Origin: Bacillus gaemokensis
GTDB taxonomy: Bacteria; Bacillota; Bacilli; Bacillales; Bacillaceae_G
Length of the DNA: 64,000 bases
NCBI RefSeq assembly: GCF_001590835.1
Contig: NZ_LTAQ01000012.1
Coordinates: 217,169-281,168 of the forward strand
Direction: 5' to 3'
This document shows, in pieces, positions 17,962 through 26,104 of this stretch. A model generated the notes under the pieces. It searched no databases. It was given only the letters and a program-made list of their open reading frames with translations, and had not been told where the DNA came from. A program made the position numbers and the translations under genes. How positions within the stretch are numbered: the first letter of the stretch is position 1; each line of letters begins with the position of its first letter.

Positions 17962-20019
17962 ATGGAAGTTAAAATAGATGAAATAGCATATAGGCCTAAA
18001 CAAGAGAAAATAACAATTATGGGGACCTCTACTATGGGGCAGGGAAAATTTGTTTTACGAAAAAGAAGAACTCATCGTGATTTTGAATTTCCTTTAGAAT
18101 TTGAACTGGAAGTAGCTTTTAAAGAAGAACTCTTTCAAATTGATATTGATTTACAACTTATTATAGACAAACAAGGGCTAAATGATGAAGCCACATGGCT
18201 AATATATATGGTTTCTGGAGAAAATGAATATTTAGTTAAGGTAAATAATAATATTGAGAATAAATTTGAATACTTTTATAGTAAAAAAAGTATTTTTAAA
18301 CTGGTTCCATATATAACAAAAGATAAAATTTTAGCGTTTTATGTAAGAGGATTAGATCTTGTTCCAGTTGTAAAAAATATGGATTACTTAAATGGAAATC
18401 TCTCAGCAAACATCTTTTTATCTGGAAAGGATAGTAAGTATTTAAAGAAAGAAAAAATAAAGATTACCTTTAAAAGAAGAAATCAAGTGAATATGCCTTT
18501 CCATGATGTCAGTATAAATACGAATGGTTTACCAGTAATGGAGAATACCATAGATGTGGAAGTGAATATTTCAGAAAGAATTCCACTCATTAATAAAGAT
18601 AAGGAAGTATGTTGGGATGTTTTGGTAAGCGTATATAATGAAGAAGAAACTGAAGGCTATACTTTACCTTTACAAGTTGAAAGTTCATTAAAAAAGCAAG
18701 TCTTTAGATATATGCGACTTAAAGCTAATAACTTCTTCTATACTAGACCTTATATCACAGGTGATAATCGATTAGCAATTTACCAATCGGATATGGTTAA
18801 TAGAGTTCAACTAGAGGCAGTAGTGGATAATAATGAATTTATAAACGTGGCTGTAGATTTGGAATTTGTTAGTGAAAGAGAATTGTCAGAGGCTAACCTA
18901 GTCATCAAGAGAAGAGAAAGAGTTGGCAATGGATATGAATACTATGCAGAAACGCTATATAAATTAGAAAATAAGAACGAAAAATTTACTGTTCAAATTA
19001 ATAAAAAGGATATATTAAATAAACATATTCTAAGAGATAAAGAAGTCTGGGATTTCTTTGTAAGAGTTAAAACCGATAAGAATAATGAAAGTGATTTGCA
19101 GCTTGACGTTTCAAAACAACTTAAAAATGAGTTTTCATATTTTGATATAAAGTCTATAGATAAAAGTATGAAGGCCAAGTTGTTTATAAATGGTTTATCT
19201 AAGCTTTCTTTATATGTTGCGGAAGGTAAGAATACAAATAAAGATGCCATTAAGGTGGCTGTATTGGGAACATGCTTTAGTAGAAATGCATTCAATTCAA
19301 GTCCATATTTCAATCCTAATTACAAAAAAATATATAATTGTGTCTACACACAATTTCATTCCTCTATAATTAGTCTTGTTTCAAATCCAGTTCCATTAAC
19401 TGTTGAAGAATTAACAGGTGTTAGAGAGAACGATAAAAACTTTGTTGCAGTTGATTTTGATAAAAGCTTTTTTGATAAATTAAAAGAATCACAGGCCGAT
19501 TATTTGATTTTGGATCTTTACTCAGATGCATCAAAAGCTATATTGAGATTTAATGATGACAGGTATGTTAGTTGTAGTTATATACTGGAAGACAGTAGCT
19601 ATATCAATCAAGTAGAAAATGTAAAAATTATAGATCATTCAAATCAGGAAAGATATTTCGATATTTGGAAAGATGCAGTTGAAAAATTTATTAAAAAGTT
19701 AACAGAGATATTACCAGAAGAAAGAATTATTCTAAATAAGGGAAGATTTACTTCTACTTATTTTGATGAAAATAGAGAGATTAAGTCATTTTCAGATCCG
19801 CAATTGATTCATAGAAATAATTATTTTTGGGATAAACTTGATAATTATTTTATGTATCTTATGCCAGGTGTAAAATTTATAGACTTAACGGATACAAGTT
19901 ATATTGGGGATGCAACATATCCGTTTGGTACATCCTTCTCTCATTATGAATCTGGATATTATAAGGAATTTTTAAATCGCTTAAACAACTTGGTTATTCC
20001 GGAACAATTAAATAAATAG
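17962..20019 (+). CDS. Larger paralogue with C-terminal Cys-motif SGNH-like domain
   Basis: 685 aa. The ATG at 17962 follows AGGGAGAGGG, and an in-frame TTG lies 6 nt upstream. The first 420 residues are beta-rich and appear to hold two or three related modules (charged strands, repeated KRRxxVN-like segments). The last 260 residues match the C-terminal domain of the protein at 12264: VAVLGTCFSRNAFNSSPYF, SIISLVSNP, DYLILDLYSD, RIILNKGRF, FWDKLDNYF, KFIDLTDTSYIG and GTSFSHYESGYYKEFLNRL. No signal peptide is visible. It is transcribed separately (terminator before, terminator after). Function is unknown; polymer modification is the best guess from location. Confidence 0.68.
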   Translation: MEVKIDEIAYRPKQEKITIMGTSTMGQGKFVLRKRRTHRDFEFPLEFELEVAFKEELFQIDIDLQLIIDKQGLNDEATWLIYMVSGENEYLVKVNNNIENKFEYFYSKKSIFKLVPYITKDKILAFYVRGLDLVPVVKNMDYLNGNLSANIFLSGKDSKYLKKEKIKITFKRRNQVNMPFHDVSINTNGLPVMENTIDVEVNISERIPLINKDKEVCWDVLVSVYNEEETEGYTLPLQVESSLKKQVFRYMRLKANNFFYTRPYITGDNRLAIYQSDMVNRVQLEAVVDNNEFINVAVDLEFVSERELSEANLVIKRRERVGNGYEYYAETLYKLENKNEKFTVQINKKDILNKHILRDKEVWDFFVRVKTDKNNESDLQLDVSKQLKNEFSYFDIKSIDKSMKAKLFINGLSKLSLYVAEGKNTNKDAIKVAVLGTCFSRNAFNSSPYFNPNYKKIYNCVYTQFHSSIISLVSNPVPLTVEELTGVRENDKNFVAVDFDKSFFDKLKESQADYLILDLYSDASKAILRFNDDRYVSCSYILEDSSYINQVENVKIIDHSNQERYFDIWKDAVEKFIKKLTEILPEERIILNKGRFTSTYFDENREIKSFSDPQLIHRNNYFWDKLDNYFMYLMPGVKFIDLTDTSYIGDATYPFGTSFSHYESGYYKEFLNRLNNLVIPEQLNK

Positions 20020-20078
20020 TATTAATCAAGTTAAGAGATAGGCTGTCATTTTGTCAATCTACTTAAAAATCCTTAATT

Positions 20079-20112
20079 AAAAGCCGTTGGGGATTCCTCC
20101 CAACGGCTTTTA
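20079..20112. terminator. Bidirectional terminator closing the cluster
   Basis: A perfect 13-bp stem AAAAGCCGTTGGG with its complement, 7-nt loop, A-rich and T-rich on either side. It serves the plus-strand cluster and the minus-strand gene at 20145. Confidence 0.9.
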
Positions 20113-20144
20113 TGTATTAAAAAATATATGGGATGTGCGATATA

Positions 20145-20591
20145 TCAACGATAGTTTCCTACTAAATTGTTAGCAATCGCCTCTGTTAATCGCCTCGTCA
20201 TTTTCGGAACAAAAGGCTTCATTGCTCCATTGAAAATAAAAGCTCCTTTACCAGTTGCTTTTAGTTCCAGTTCACTTGTTATTCTTGTTTTGGATGAATC
20301 AATGGCTTTAGCATGAAAGAATCCACTACCTACCAATTTATTTGTTGGAGAAGCAATTGTAAAGCTTATTTTATCATGCTCTTGCCATTCTGTAATTTTA
20401 ACATTTAGGTTAATATAGCGTTTGACTACTCCTAAATCACCGTGTAAACGCCAAGTTGAGTGTCGGTCATCAATAATTTTGTGTGCAACATAACCTGTAA
20501 TCAGTGGTGCCCAATTATTTATATCACTAATGAAATTCCACGTATGATCAAGTGGTACTTGTAATTCCATTAAGTTTGTTCCTTTTGCCAT
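20145..20591 (-). CDS. SRPBCC / CoxG-like protein
   Basis: 148 aa. MELQVPLDHTWNFISDINNWAPLITGY is the typical start of the CoxG/polyketide-cyclase SRPBCC fold. It is followed by beta strands with alternating charge (KISFTIASPTNKLVGSGFFHAKAI, in parts) and a final helix MTRRLTEAIANNLV. These proteins bind hydrophobic ligands in a helix-grip cavity; the ligand is unknown. It is transcribed opposite to the cluster. The ribosome binding site is built from five tandem GGAA units. Confidence 0.78.
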   Translation of the reverse strand: MAKGTNLMELQVPLDHTWNFISDINNWAPLITGYVAHKIIDDRHSTWRLHGDLGVVKRYINLNVKITEWQEHDKISFTIASPTNKLVGSGFFHAKAIDSSKTRITSELELKATGKGAFIFNGAMKPFVPKMTRRLTEAIANNLVGNYR

Positions 20592-20594
20592 TCG

Positions 20595-20614
20595 TTCCTT
20601 CCTTCCTTCCTTCC
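20595..20614 (-). repeat. (TTCC)5 tetranucleotide repeat forming the ribosome binding site
   Basis: Read on the minus strand it is (GGAA)5 ending 3 nt before the ATG of the SRPBCC gene, so the repeat itself supplies the Shine-Dalgarno sequence. Copy-number slippage could change initiation. Confidence 0.75.
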
Positions 20615-20869
20615 TAGACGATTCAAATTCCTAAAATCTATTTTTTTATTATAAAATATTAAATATAAGTTTTAAAGTGAGATGTAGATTCTTCTACGTC
20701 ATAGAAAGTTTTCTTTTATGATATTTTTAATTTCAGTATAATTTTAATTTCTAAATATAACATTTAAGAAAAATTAAGATAAAAAGAGAAATCAGAAGGG
20801 ATTTTCTCAAATGAAGAGAAAAAACAAGGAATATTAGATTTTTCTTTCTCGTTCCTGTCCTTTATAATA

Positions 20870-21018
20870 ATTTATGAATACGACACTTAAGGTAAGTACT
20901 GCTTTATGCATACTGCCTTTCCCTAACTTGGGTATACACTCTTTCTAACCTCCGTGTCAGCAATAATAAAATTTTGTTATACAAATATTTATAGTAGAAA
21001 GAGTGTATACATTTTTTT
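20870..21018 (+). ncRNA. Candidate small structured RNA
   Basis: A TATAAT box (20863-20868) is followed by about 140 nt with pairing potential: GACAC and GTGTC enclose a hairpin region, and GTATACACTCTTTCT pairs perfectly with AGAAAGAGTGTATAC just before a run of seven T residues. The second pairing excludes part of the first, like an attenuator or an independently terminated sRNA. No ORF follows before another terminator. I do not recognise the family, and the -35 box is weak. Confidence 0.45.
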
Positions 21019-21025
21019 AAATACT

Positions 21026-21055
21026 ACGAAGCAGGAGAGCCCGCTTCGTTTTTTC
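21026..21055 (+). terminator. Second terminator upstream of fabZ
   Basis: ACGAAGC...GCTTCGT stem with internal GG/CC pairs, followed by TTTTTTC. Confidence 0.75.
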
Positions 21056-21058
21056 ATA

Positions 21059-21087
21059 ATGACAAAGGATAGATAAAATGGGATAAT
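21059..21087 (+). promoter_or_regulatory. Probable fabZ promoter
   Basis: -35 ATGACA (21059-21064), 17-nt spacer, -10 GATAAT (21082-21087), downstream of a terminator and 52 nt before the fabZ start. Confidence 0.6.
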
Positions 21088-21103
21088 GTAGACATGTCTT
21101 TGG

Positions 21104-21114
21104 TGGTATGACCA
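21104..21114 (+). promoter_or_regulatory. GntR/FadR-type operator candidate
   Basis: TGGTATGACCA fits the TNGTNNNACNA pattern of FadR-subfamily GntR repressors and lies just downstream of the fabZ -10 box. GACATGTC at 21091-21098 is another palindrome. The regulator is unknown. Confidence 0.35.
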
Positions 21115-21139
21115 ATTTGATGTGTAAGGAGAGAGTGAT

Positions 21140-21574
21140 ATGTTAGATATTCAGCAAATTAAAGAAATTATTCCGCACCGCTATCCATTTTTACTTGTGG
21201 ATCAAATTTTAGAAGTGGAAGAAGGAAAACGTGCAGTTGGAATTAAAAATGTAACGGCAAATGAAGAATACTTCAATGGTCATTTTCCGGATTATCCTGT
21301 AATGCCAGGAGTTCTTATTGTAGAGGCGTTAGCACAGGTTGGTGCTGTTGCATTACTTAAGAAAGAAGAAAATCGTGGTCGCCTTGCATTCTTTGCGGGC
21401 ATTGATAATTGTCGTTTCAAACGTCAAGTTCGCCCAGGTGATCAACTTCGTCTAGAGGTGGAAATGACACGTGTACGTGGACCAATCGGAAAAGGAAAAG
21501 CCGTTGCAACTGTAAATGGTGAAATAGCATGTGAAGCGGAAATTACATTCGCGCTTGGGGATAAAAAAGAATAA
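21140..21574 (+). CDS. fabZ: 3-hydroxyacyl-ACP dehydratase FabZ
   Basis: 144 aa hot-dog fold enzyme. [17 protein letters not shown] at the N-terminus, the catalytic His in [21 protein letters not shown] (about 48-67, His then Glu), and [12 protein letters not shown]-like [11 protein letters not shown] identify FabZ. It dehydrates 3-hydroxyacyl-ACP in each fatty-acid elongation cycle. Start ATG follows GGAGAG. In B. subtilis fabZ also lies close to mbl, so the polymer cluster sits between two conserved neighbours. It is monocistronic, with its own promoter and terminator. Confidence 0.97.
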   Translation: MLDIQQIKEIIPHRYPFLLVDQILEVEEGKRAVGIKNVTANEEYFNGHFPDYPVMPGVLIVEALAQVGAVALLKKEENRGRLAFFAGIDNCRFKRQVRPGDQLRLEVEMTRVRGPIGKGKAVATVNGEIACEAEITFALGDKKE

Positions 21575-21605
21575 AAATATGTACAAAAAGATTTTTGCTT
21601 TATTG

Positions 21606-21655
21606 GACGAATGGCAAAAGGGAGACCATACCTATTGTCATTCGTCTTTTTTTTG
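21606..21655 (+). terminator. Terminator after fabZ
   Basis: GACGAATG/CATTCGTC stem with a 25-nt partly paired loop and eight T residues. Confidence 0.75.
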
Positions 21656-21844
21656 TTATTCCCCATCTCAAATTTCAGCAAAAGTAAAGAAGTTAGGCAG
21701 TGGATGAAGAAAAAATAAGAGGGAAACTGGTAAAAAACGAAATATATCGTATAATAGTTTTGGACTAAGAAAAGATGAATCAATGTACAGAGAATTTATT
21801 ATTATACAAATTGCTCATGTATAGATAGAAAGAAGGGTGAAGAG

Positions 21845-22762
21845 ATGAAGAAGAAAATTCTATTTTGGTTTTTAGGAATTGTAGGTGTGCTTATAATTGG
21901 TACAGGTGTTTATGCATATAGTATTTATTCATCTGTTTCAAGTACTTTAGATAAAGTTCATAAGCCGTTAGATCGTGACCATTCGAAGAAACGTACAGAG
22001 GAAGTAAAAGTAGAGGATTCAAAACCAGTATCTATTCTATTAATGGGTGCGGATGAGCGTGCGGGTGATCAAGGGCGTTCAGATTCGTTAATGGTAATTA
22101 CTTTAAATCCAAAACAAAAATCAATGAAACTATTAAGTATTCCGCGTGATACATATACAGAGATTGTTGGTAAAGGCAAGAAAGATAAGATCAATCATGC
22201 GTATGCATTTGGTGGTCTTAACATGTCAGTTAATACCGTGGAAAATTTCTTGAATACACCAATTGATTATTATATTGAGGTAAATATGGAAGGGTTTAAA
22301 GATATTGTTGACGCAGTTGGTGGGGTAGACGTAAACAATGATTTAGACTTTACACAAGATCATACGCATTTTGCAAAGGGTAATATACATTTAAATGGTG
22401 AAGAAGCTCTAAAATATACACGTATGAGAAAGAAAGATCCACGTGGTGATTTCGGTCGTCAAATGCGTCAACGTCAAGTACTACAAGCTGTTATTAGTAA
22501 AGGAGCAAGTTTCTCTTCTCTTACAAACTATGGAGATGTTTTAAAAGCGATTGAAAAAAATGTAAAAACAAACTTAACACAAGATCAAATGTTTGATATG
22601 CAAAAAAATTATAAGGAAGCAATGAAAAATAAAGAAGAGATTCAAATTCAAGGCGATGGACGCAAGGCCGAAGATGGTATTTGGTATTACTTTGTGCCTG
22701 ATCAAGAGCGGCAAAGTTTATCAGATAAACTTCGGGAACATCTTGAGATAAAAGGAAAGTAA
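21845..22762 (+). CDS. LytR-CpsA-Psr family polymer ligase (first copy)
   Basis: 305 aa. One N-terminal membrane helix (about 4-24) leaves the LCP domain outside. Motifs are ILLMGADERAGDQGRSDSLMV (here ILLMGADERAGD and GRSDSLMV, about 61-81), SIPRDTYTEIVGKGKKDKINHAYAFGG (SIPRDTY, KINHAYAFGG) and DPRGDFGRQMRQRQVL (about 198-213). The conserved Arg and Asp residues bind polyprenyl-pyrophosphate and magnesium. LCP enzymes move anionic polymers from the lipid carrier to peptidoglycan. With TagGH and the glycosyltransferases upstream, this enzyme is a good candidate for attaching the cluster polymer. About three quarters identical by eye to the copy at 24395. Confidence 0.94.
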   Translation: MKKKILFWFLGIVGVLIIGTGVYAYSIYSSVSSTLDKVHKPLDRDHSKKRTEEVKVEDSKPVSILLMGADERAGDQGRSDSLMVITLNPKQKSMKLLSIPRDTYTEIVGKGKKDKINHAYAFGGLNMSVNTVENFLNTPIDYYIEVNMEGFKDIVDAVGGVDVNNDLDFTQDHTHFAKGNIHLNGEEALKYTRMRKKDPRGDFGRQMRQRQVLQAVISKGASFSSLTNYGDVLKAIEKNVKTNLTQDQMFDMQKNYKEAMKNKEEIQIQGDGRKAEDGIWYYFVPDQERQSLSDKLREHLEIKGK

Positions 22763-22942
22763 GATTACAAAAAGAATTAGAGTATTGATAAGGGAATTGT
22801 TTTCTTTTTTTAATAATAATTAGAAATGATATCTTAATTTATTTACAAATTAATTGGAATTTTAACACTATATTGTTAAAAGGATAAATCTGTATTAGGT
22901 TATATAATTAGGAAGAAATCTTATAAGTAAGGGTGATTATTG

Positions 22943-23827
22943 TTGAAAAAAGTAAGAAAAGCAATTATTCCAGCTGCAGGCTTAGGAACCAGATTTTTAC
23001 CTGCAACAAAGGCGATGCCGAAAGAAATGTTACCGATTGTTGATAAGCCAACGATTCAGTATATTGTAGAAGAGGCAATTGAATCTGGAATTGAAGATAT
23101 TATTATTGTTACAGGAAAAGGTAAGCGTGCAATTGAGGATCACTTCGATCATTCTTTTGAACTAGAGGAAAATTTATTAGCAAAAAAGAAATTTGAGCTT
23201 CTTGCTAAAGTGCAGGAATCATCAAAGATTAATATACACTATATTCGTCAGAAAGAGCCAAAAGGTTTAGGGCATGCTGTTTGGTGTGCACGTAAGTTTA
23301 TCGGAAATGAACCATTTGCTGTATTACTTGGGGATGATATTGTACAAGCAGATAAGCCTTGTTTACGTCAATTAATGGATGAATATGATAAAACAACAGC
23401 ATCTGTAATTGGTGTACAAACAGTATCAGAAAATGAAACACATCGTTACGGTATCATTGATCCAATAGAGCAAAAGAATCGTCGTTACCAAGTCAGAACA
23501 TTTGTAGAAAAACCAGCCCAAGGAACAGCTCCATCAAATTTAGCGATTATGGGACGCTATATCTTAACGCCAGAAATTTTTGCTTTGCTAGACGGACAAC
23601 AGACTGGCGCTGGTGGCGAAATTCAATTAACTGATGCAATTCAACGTTTAAATGAAACACAGCGTGTATTTGCATATGATTTTGAAGGAAAACGCTACGA
23701 TGTTGGAGAAAAGCTAGGATTTATTCAAACAACGATTGAAATGGCGATGCAACATGAAGAATTAAGACAAGAACTTTTAAATTATATGAAACACCTTGTT
23801 GAAAATGAACTTAGTGCGATGAGATAA
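22943..23827 (+). CDS. galU: UTP-glucose-1-phosphate uridylyltransferase
   Basis: 294 aa from TTG 22943; TTG 22940 is also possible after AAGGGTGAT. The pyrophosphorylase signature [29 protein letters not shown] and its parts, [22 protein letters not shown] and FVEKP are all present. It makes UDP-glucose, the donor for glucosylation of wall polymers and glycolipid anchors (B. subtilis name gtaB). Its position between two LCP ligases ties it to the surface polymer pathway. Confidence 0.96.
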   Translation: MKKVRKAIIPAAGLGTRFLPATKAMPKEMLPIVDKPTIQYIVEEAIESGIEDIIIVTGKGKRAIEDHFDHSFELEENLLAKKKFELLAKVQESSKINIHYIRQKEPKGLGHAVWCARKFIGNEPFAVLLGDDIVQADKPCLRQLMDEYDKTTASVIGVQTVSENETHRYGIIDPIEQKNRRYQVRTFVEKPAQGTAPSNLAIMGRYILTPEIFALLDGQQTGAGGEIQLTDAIQRLNETQRVFAYDFEGKRYDVGEKLGFIQTTIEMAMQHEELRQELLNYMKHLVENELSAMR

Positions 23828-23837
23828 AGGAAGAGTT

Positions 23838-23871
23838 AGAGAATCTGTCTATAGATAGATTCTCTTTTTTA
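23838..23871 (+). terminator. Terminator after galU
   Basis: AGAGAATCT/AGATTCTCT stem with a 10-nt loop and T-run. Confidence 0.88.
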
Positions 23872-24394
23872 ATAAACATTTGATTAAGGGGTATAAGGAA
23901 TTGTAGAGGAATTTTATTAATTAACAACTGAAAATAACGAAAAGATTTAAGATAGAAAATCTAATTGGTCCAAAAGGTGTTAAATATCAACAAAGAAATG
24001 GATATCTCATTTAATTAATATAAGGAAAAGCTTTTTGGGGATAAAATAAAGTATGGAATATCTTTGAGAGATGTGAGTTATGAGATACAACATATGATAC
24101 ATTCTTCTACTTTTCATATGTCTAACATCCAAATTGAAAGTATATCGAGGAGCTATCGTTCAAAATTATATTTAACAACCAACCCAGTAGAAAAAGTGTA
24201 TTTGATACAGTACCCAGAGAAATAATTTGAATGCTAGGGTGATAATAAATTGAATGCTTAAAGAGATGGGAATGTAGATAAAATACAAATATGAAATGCA
24301 AGTTGGTGTTGGTGTATCTTTCCATGTATAATGAATTTTAGTGTTTTAATCCTATGTAAACCCATAAGGCTGATTCAAGAAAGAAGGTTACATA
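23872..24394 (+). other. 523-nt intergenic region with possible gene remnant
   Basis: No intact gene. On the plus strand a stop-free stretch at about 24016-24222 could encode some 68 residues (for example LRDVSYEIQHMIHSSTFHM) but has no start signal or recognisable domain. A decayed gene is possible. A promoter for the next LCP gene lies at the 3' end. Confidence 0.35.
24303..24332 (+). promoter_or_regulatory. Probable promoter of second LCP gene
   Basis: TTGGTG (24303-24308), 18-nt spacer, TATAAT (24327-24332), 62 nt before the ATG. Confidence 0.55.
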
Positions 24395-25306
24395 ATGAAA
24401 AAAATTCTATTTTGGATACTTGGTATTATTCTTGTTCTTGTCATTGCAGGAGGTGGTTATGCGTATTATATGTACTCATCTGTTACTGGTACGTTAAATA
24501 AGATGCATACGCCACTTGAGCGGGATCATTCTACGAAACGATCGACAGATGTTAAATTAGGAAATAAACAACCTGTGTCTATCCTATTATTAGGGGCAGA
24601 TGAGCGTGGCGCAGATAAAGGTCGTTCGGATTCGATTATGTTGTTAACGTTAAATCCGAAGGACAGTTCAATGAAGATGGTTAGTATTCCTCGGGATACA
24701 TATACGGAGATTGTTGGTAAAGGAAAGAAGGATAAGATTAATCATGCGTATGCATTTGGCGGAATTAATATGTCTGTGAATACGGTGGAGAATTTCTTAA
24801 ATGTACCGGTTGATTATTATATTGAAGTGAATATGGAAGGTTTCAGTGATATTGTTGACGCTGTTGGTGGTGTTGATGTGAATAATGATTTAGCGTTTAC
24901 CCTTGAAGGTATGTCGTTTGAAAAAGGAAATATTCATTTAAACGGTGAGCAAGCACTGAAGTATACGCGTATGCGTAAGGAAGATCCTCGTGGTGACTTT
25001 GGCCGCCAAATGCGTCAGCGCCAAGTGTTAGAAGCGGTTATTAGTAAAGGGGCGAGTATATCGTCTATTACGAAACTAGGAACGATGTTAGAGACTGTTG
25101 AGAAGAACGTAAAAACAAATTTAAACCAGGATCAAATGTGGGATCTTCAAAGCAATTATAAAGCTGCGATGAATAAGAAAGAAGAGGTTCAAATTCCTGG
25201 TGACGGTCGTAAGCAAGATGGTGTTTGGTATTATTTCGTTCCGGATAAGGATCGTAAAGACCTTTCTAATAAGTTGAGAGAGCATTTAGAGTTGCCTAAG
25301 CAGTAA
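24395..25306 (+). CDS. LytR-CpsA-Psr family polymer ligase (second copy)
   Basis: 303 aa, same architecture as the copy at 21845: one N-terminal helix (about 4-24), then LCP motifs ILLLGADERGADKGRSDSIM (parts), SIPRDTYTEIV, KINHAYAFGGINMSVNTVENF and DPRGDFGRQMRQRQVLEAV. Differences concentrate in the region after VGGVDVNNDL (about 160-172), which could alter acceptor or polymer preference. It has its own promoter. Codon use is more GC-rich at third positions than in the first copy, so the pair may not be a recent tandem duplication. Confidence 0.94.
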   Translation: MKKILFWILGIILVLVIAGGGYAYYMYSSVTGTLNKMHTPLERDHSTKRSTDVKLGNKQPVSILLLGADERGADKGRSDSIMLLTLNPKDSSMKMVSIPRDTYTEIVGKGKKDKINHAYAFGGINMSVNTVENFLNVPVDYYIEVNMEGFSDIVDAVGGVDVNNDLAFTLEGMSFEKGNIHLNGEQALKYTRMRKEDPRGDFGRQMRQRQVLEAVISKGASISSITKLGTMLETVEKNVKTNLNQDQMWDLQSNYKAAMNKKEEVQIPGDGRKQDGVWYYFVPDKDRKDLSNKLREHLELPKQ

Positions 25307-25327
25307 TATATAGATAGAAAATTTGGG

Positions 25328-25370
25328 GAGTGTATCGTCGTTCAAAGTAAGTTCGACAATGCACTCTCTT
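25328..25370 (+). terminator. Terminator after second LCP gene
   Basis: GAGTGTATCGTCG pairs with CGACAATGCACTC (G-U pairs allowed), then CTTTTTG. Confidence 0.75.
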
Positions 25371-25421
25371 TTTGTATAGGATATTTGCTATACTAAACTG
25401 TACTGTGAAAGGAGGGTGCTT

Positions 25422-26093
25422 ATGAAGATACTCGTAGTCGATGATGAGTCGAGCATTCGGAATTTGATACGGATGCAGTTAGAGATGGAAGGATATGAAG
25501 TACTTACCGCAGCTGATGGGAAAGAAGCTTTGCAGAAATGGGCTGAGCAGCCGGATGTGCTAATTTTAGATGTGATGCTTCCGGATACGGATGGTTATGA
25601 ATTGCTTCGCGTGTTTCGGGAGAAGGACCGGGATATTCCTGTGTTAATGCTAACGGCGAAGAGTCAGATGAATGATAAGTTACTTGGGCTTCAGCTTGGG
25701 GCTGATGATTATGTGACGAAGCCGTTTAATTATGCGGAGCTCATTCTTCGGGTGAAGAATATGGCGCGGCGCGTAACGAAGCGGGGAACTCTTAAGGATG
25801 ATGGGGTCATTCGCGCTGGTGAGTTGGTCATTTATCCGAAGGAACGAAAGGTGCGTGTGAATGGGGAAGAGATTGACTTAACGTACCGGGAGTTCAATTT
25901 ATGTCAGTTGTTTGCCTCTAATAAGCAGCGCGTGTTTATGCGCGATGAGTTATTAGAGAAAGTGTGGGGCTTTGAGTATAGCGGGAATACGAGAGCGGTT
26001 GATATTATGGTGCAGCGCCTTCGTAAGAAGCTTGGAGCGAGCGGAGAACATATTAAGACGATTTATGGCGTTGGCTATAAGTTAGATTTTTAA
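25422..26093 (+). CDS. OmpR/PhoB-family response regulator
   Basis: 223 aa from ATG 25422 (AAAGGAGGG 5 nt upstream; GTG 25416 overlaps the site). Receiver domain: KILVVDDESS acidic pocket, phospho-acceptor Asp50 in LILDVMLPD, Thr in MLTAKS, Lys in VTKPFN. The C-terminal winged helix has LTYREFNLCQLFASN and RAVDIMVQRLRKKLG (about 145-222). It heads an operon with a histidine kinase, an unknown anchored protein, a solute-binding lipoprotein and a phosphoglycerate-type transporter, so it most likely controls that transporter. Salmonella PgtA does the same job but is an NtrC-type regulator. Confidence 0.93.
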   Translation: MKILVVDDESSIRNLIRMQLEMEGYEVLTAADGKEALQKWAEQPDVLILDVMLPDTDGYELLRVFREKDRDIPVLMLTAKSQMNDKLLGLQLGADDYVTKPFNYAELILRVKNMARRVTKRGTLKDDGVIRAGELVIYPKERKVRVNGEEIDLTYREFNLCQLFASNKQRVFMRDELLEKVWGFEYSGNTRAVDIMVQRLRKKLGASGEHIKTIYGVGYKLDF

Positions 26094-26104
26094 AAGGTGA
26101 TAAG

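Larger units (their letters stand above)
20592..21139. other. 548-nt intergenic region
   Basis: No convincing ORF. It holds the GGAA repeat, an AT-rich stretch (20640-20860), a candidate small RNA with terminator (20870-21018), a second terminator (21026-21055) and the fabZ promoter/operator region. Confidence 0.7.

Noticed and set aside
21721-21757. ECF sigma (SigX/SigM type) promoter for the first LCP gene
   Set aside because: GGAAAC and CGTA boxes exist, but they are 20 nt apart instead of about 16, so the match is poor.
23872-24394. Transposase remnant between galU and the second LCP gene
   Set aside because: A stop-free 68-codon stretch exists, but no transposase motif or terminal inverted repeats could be seen.
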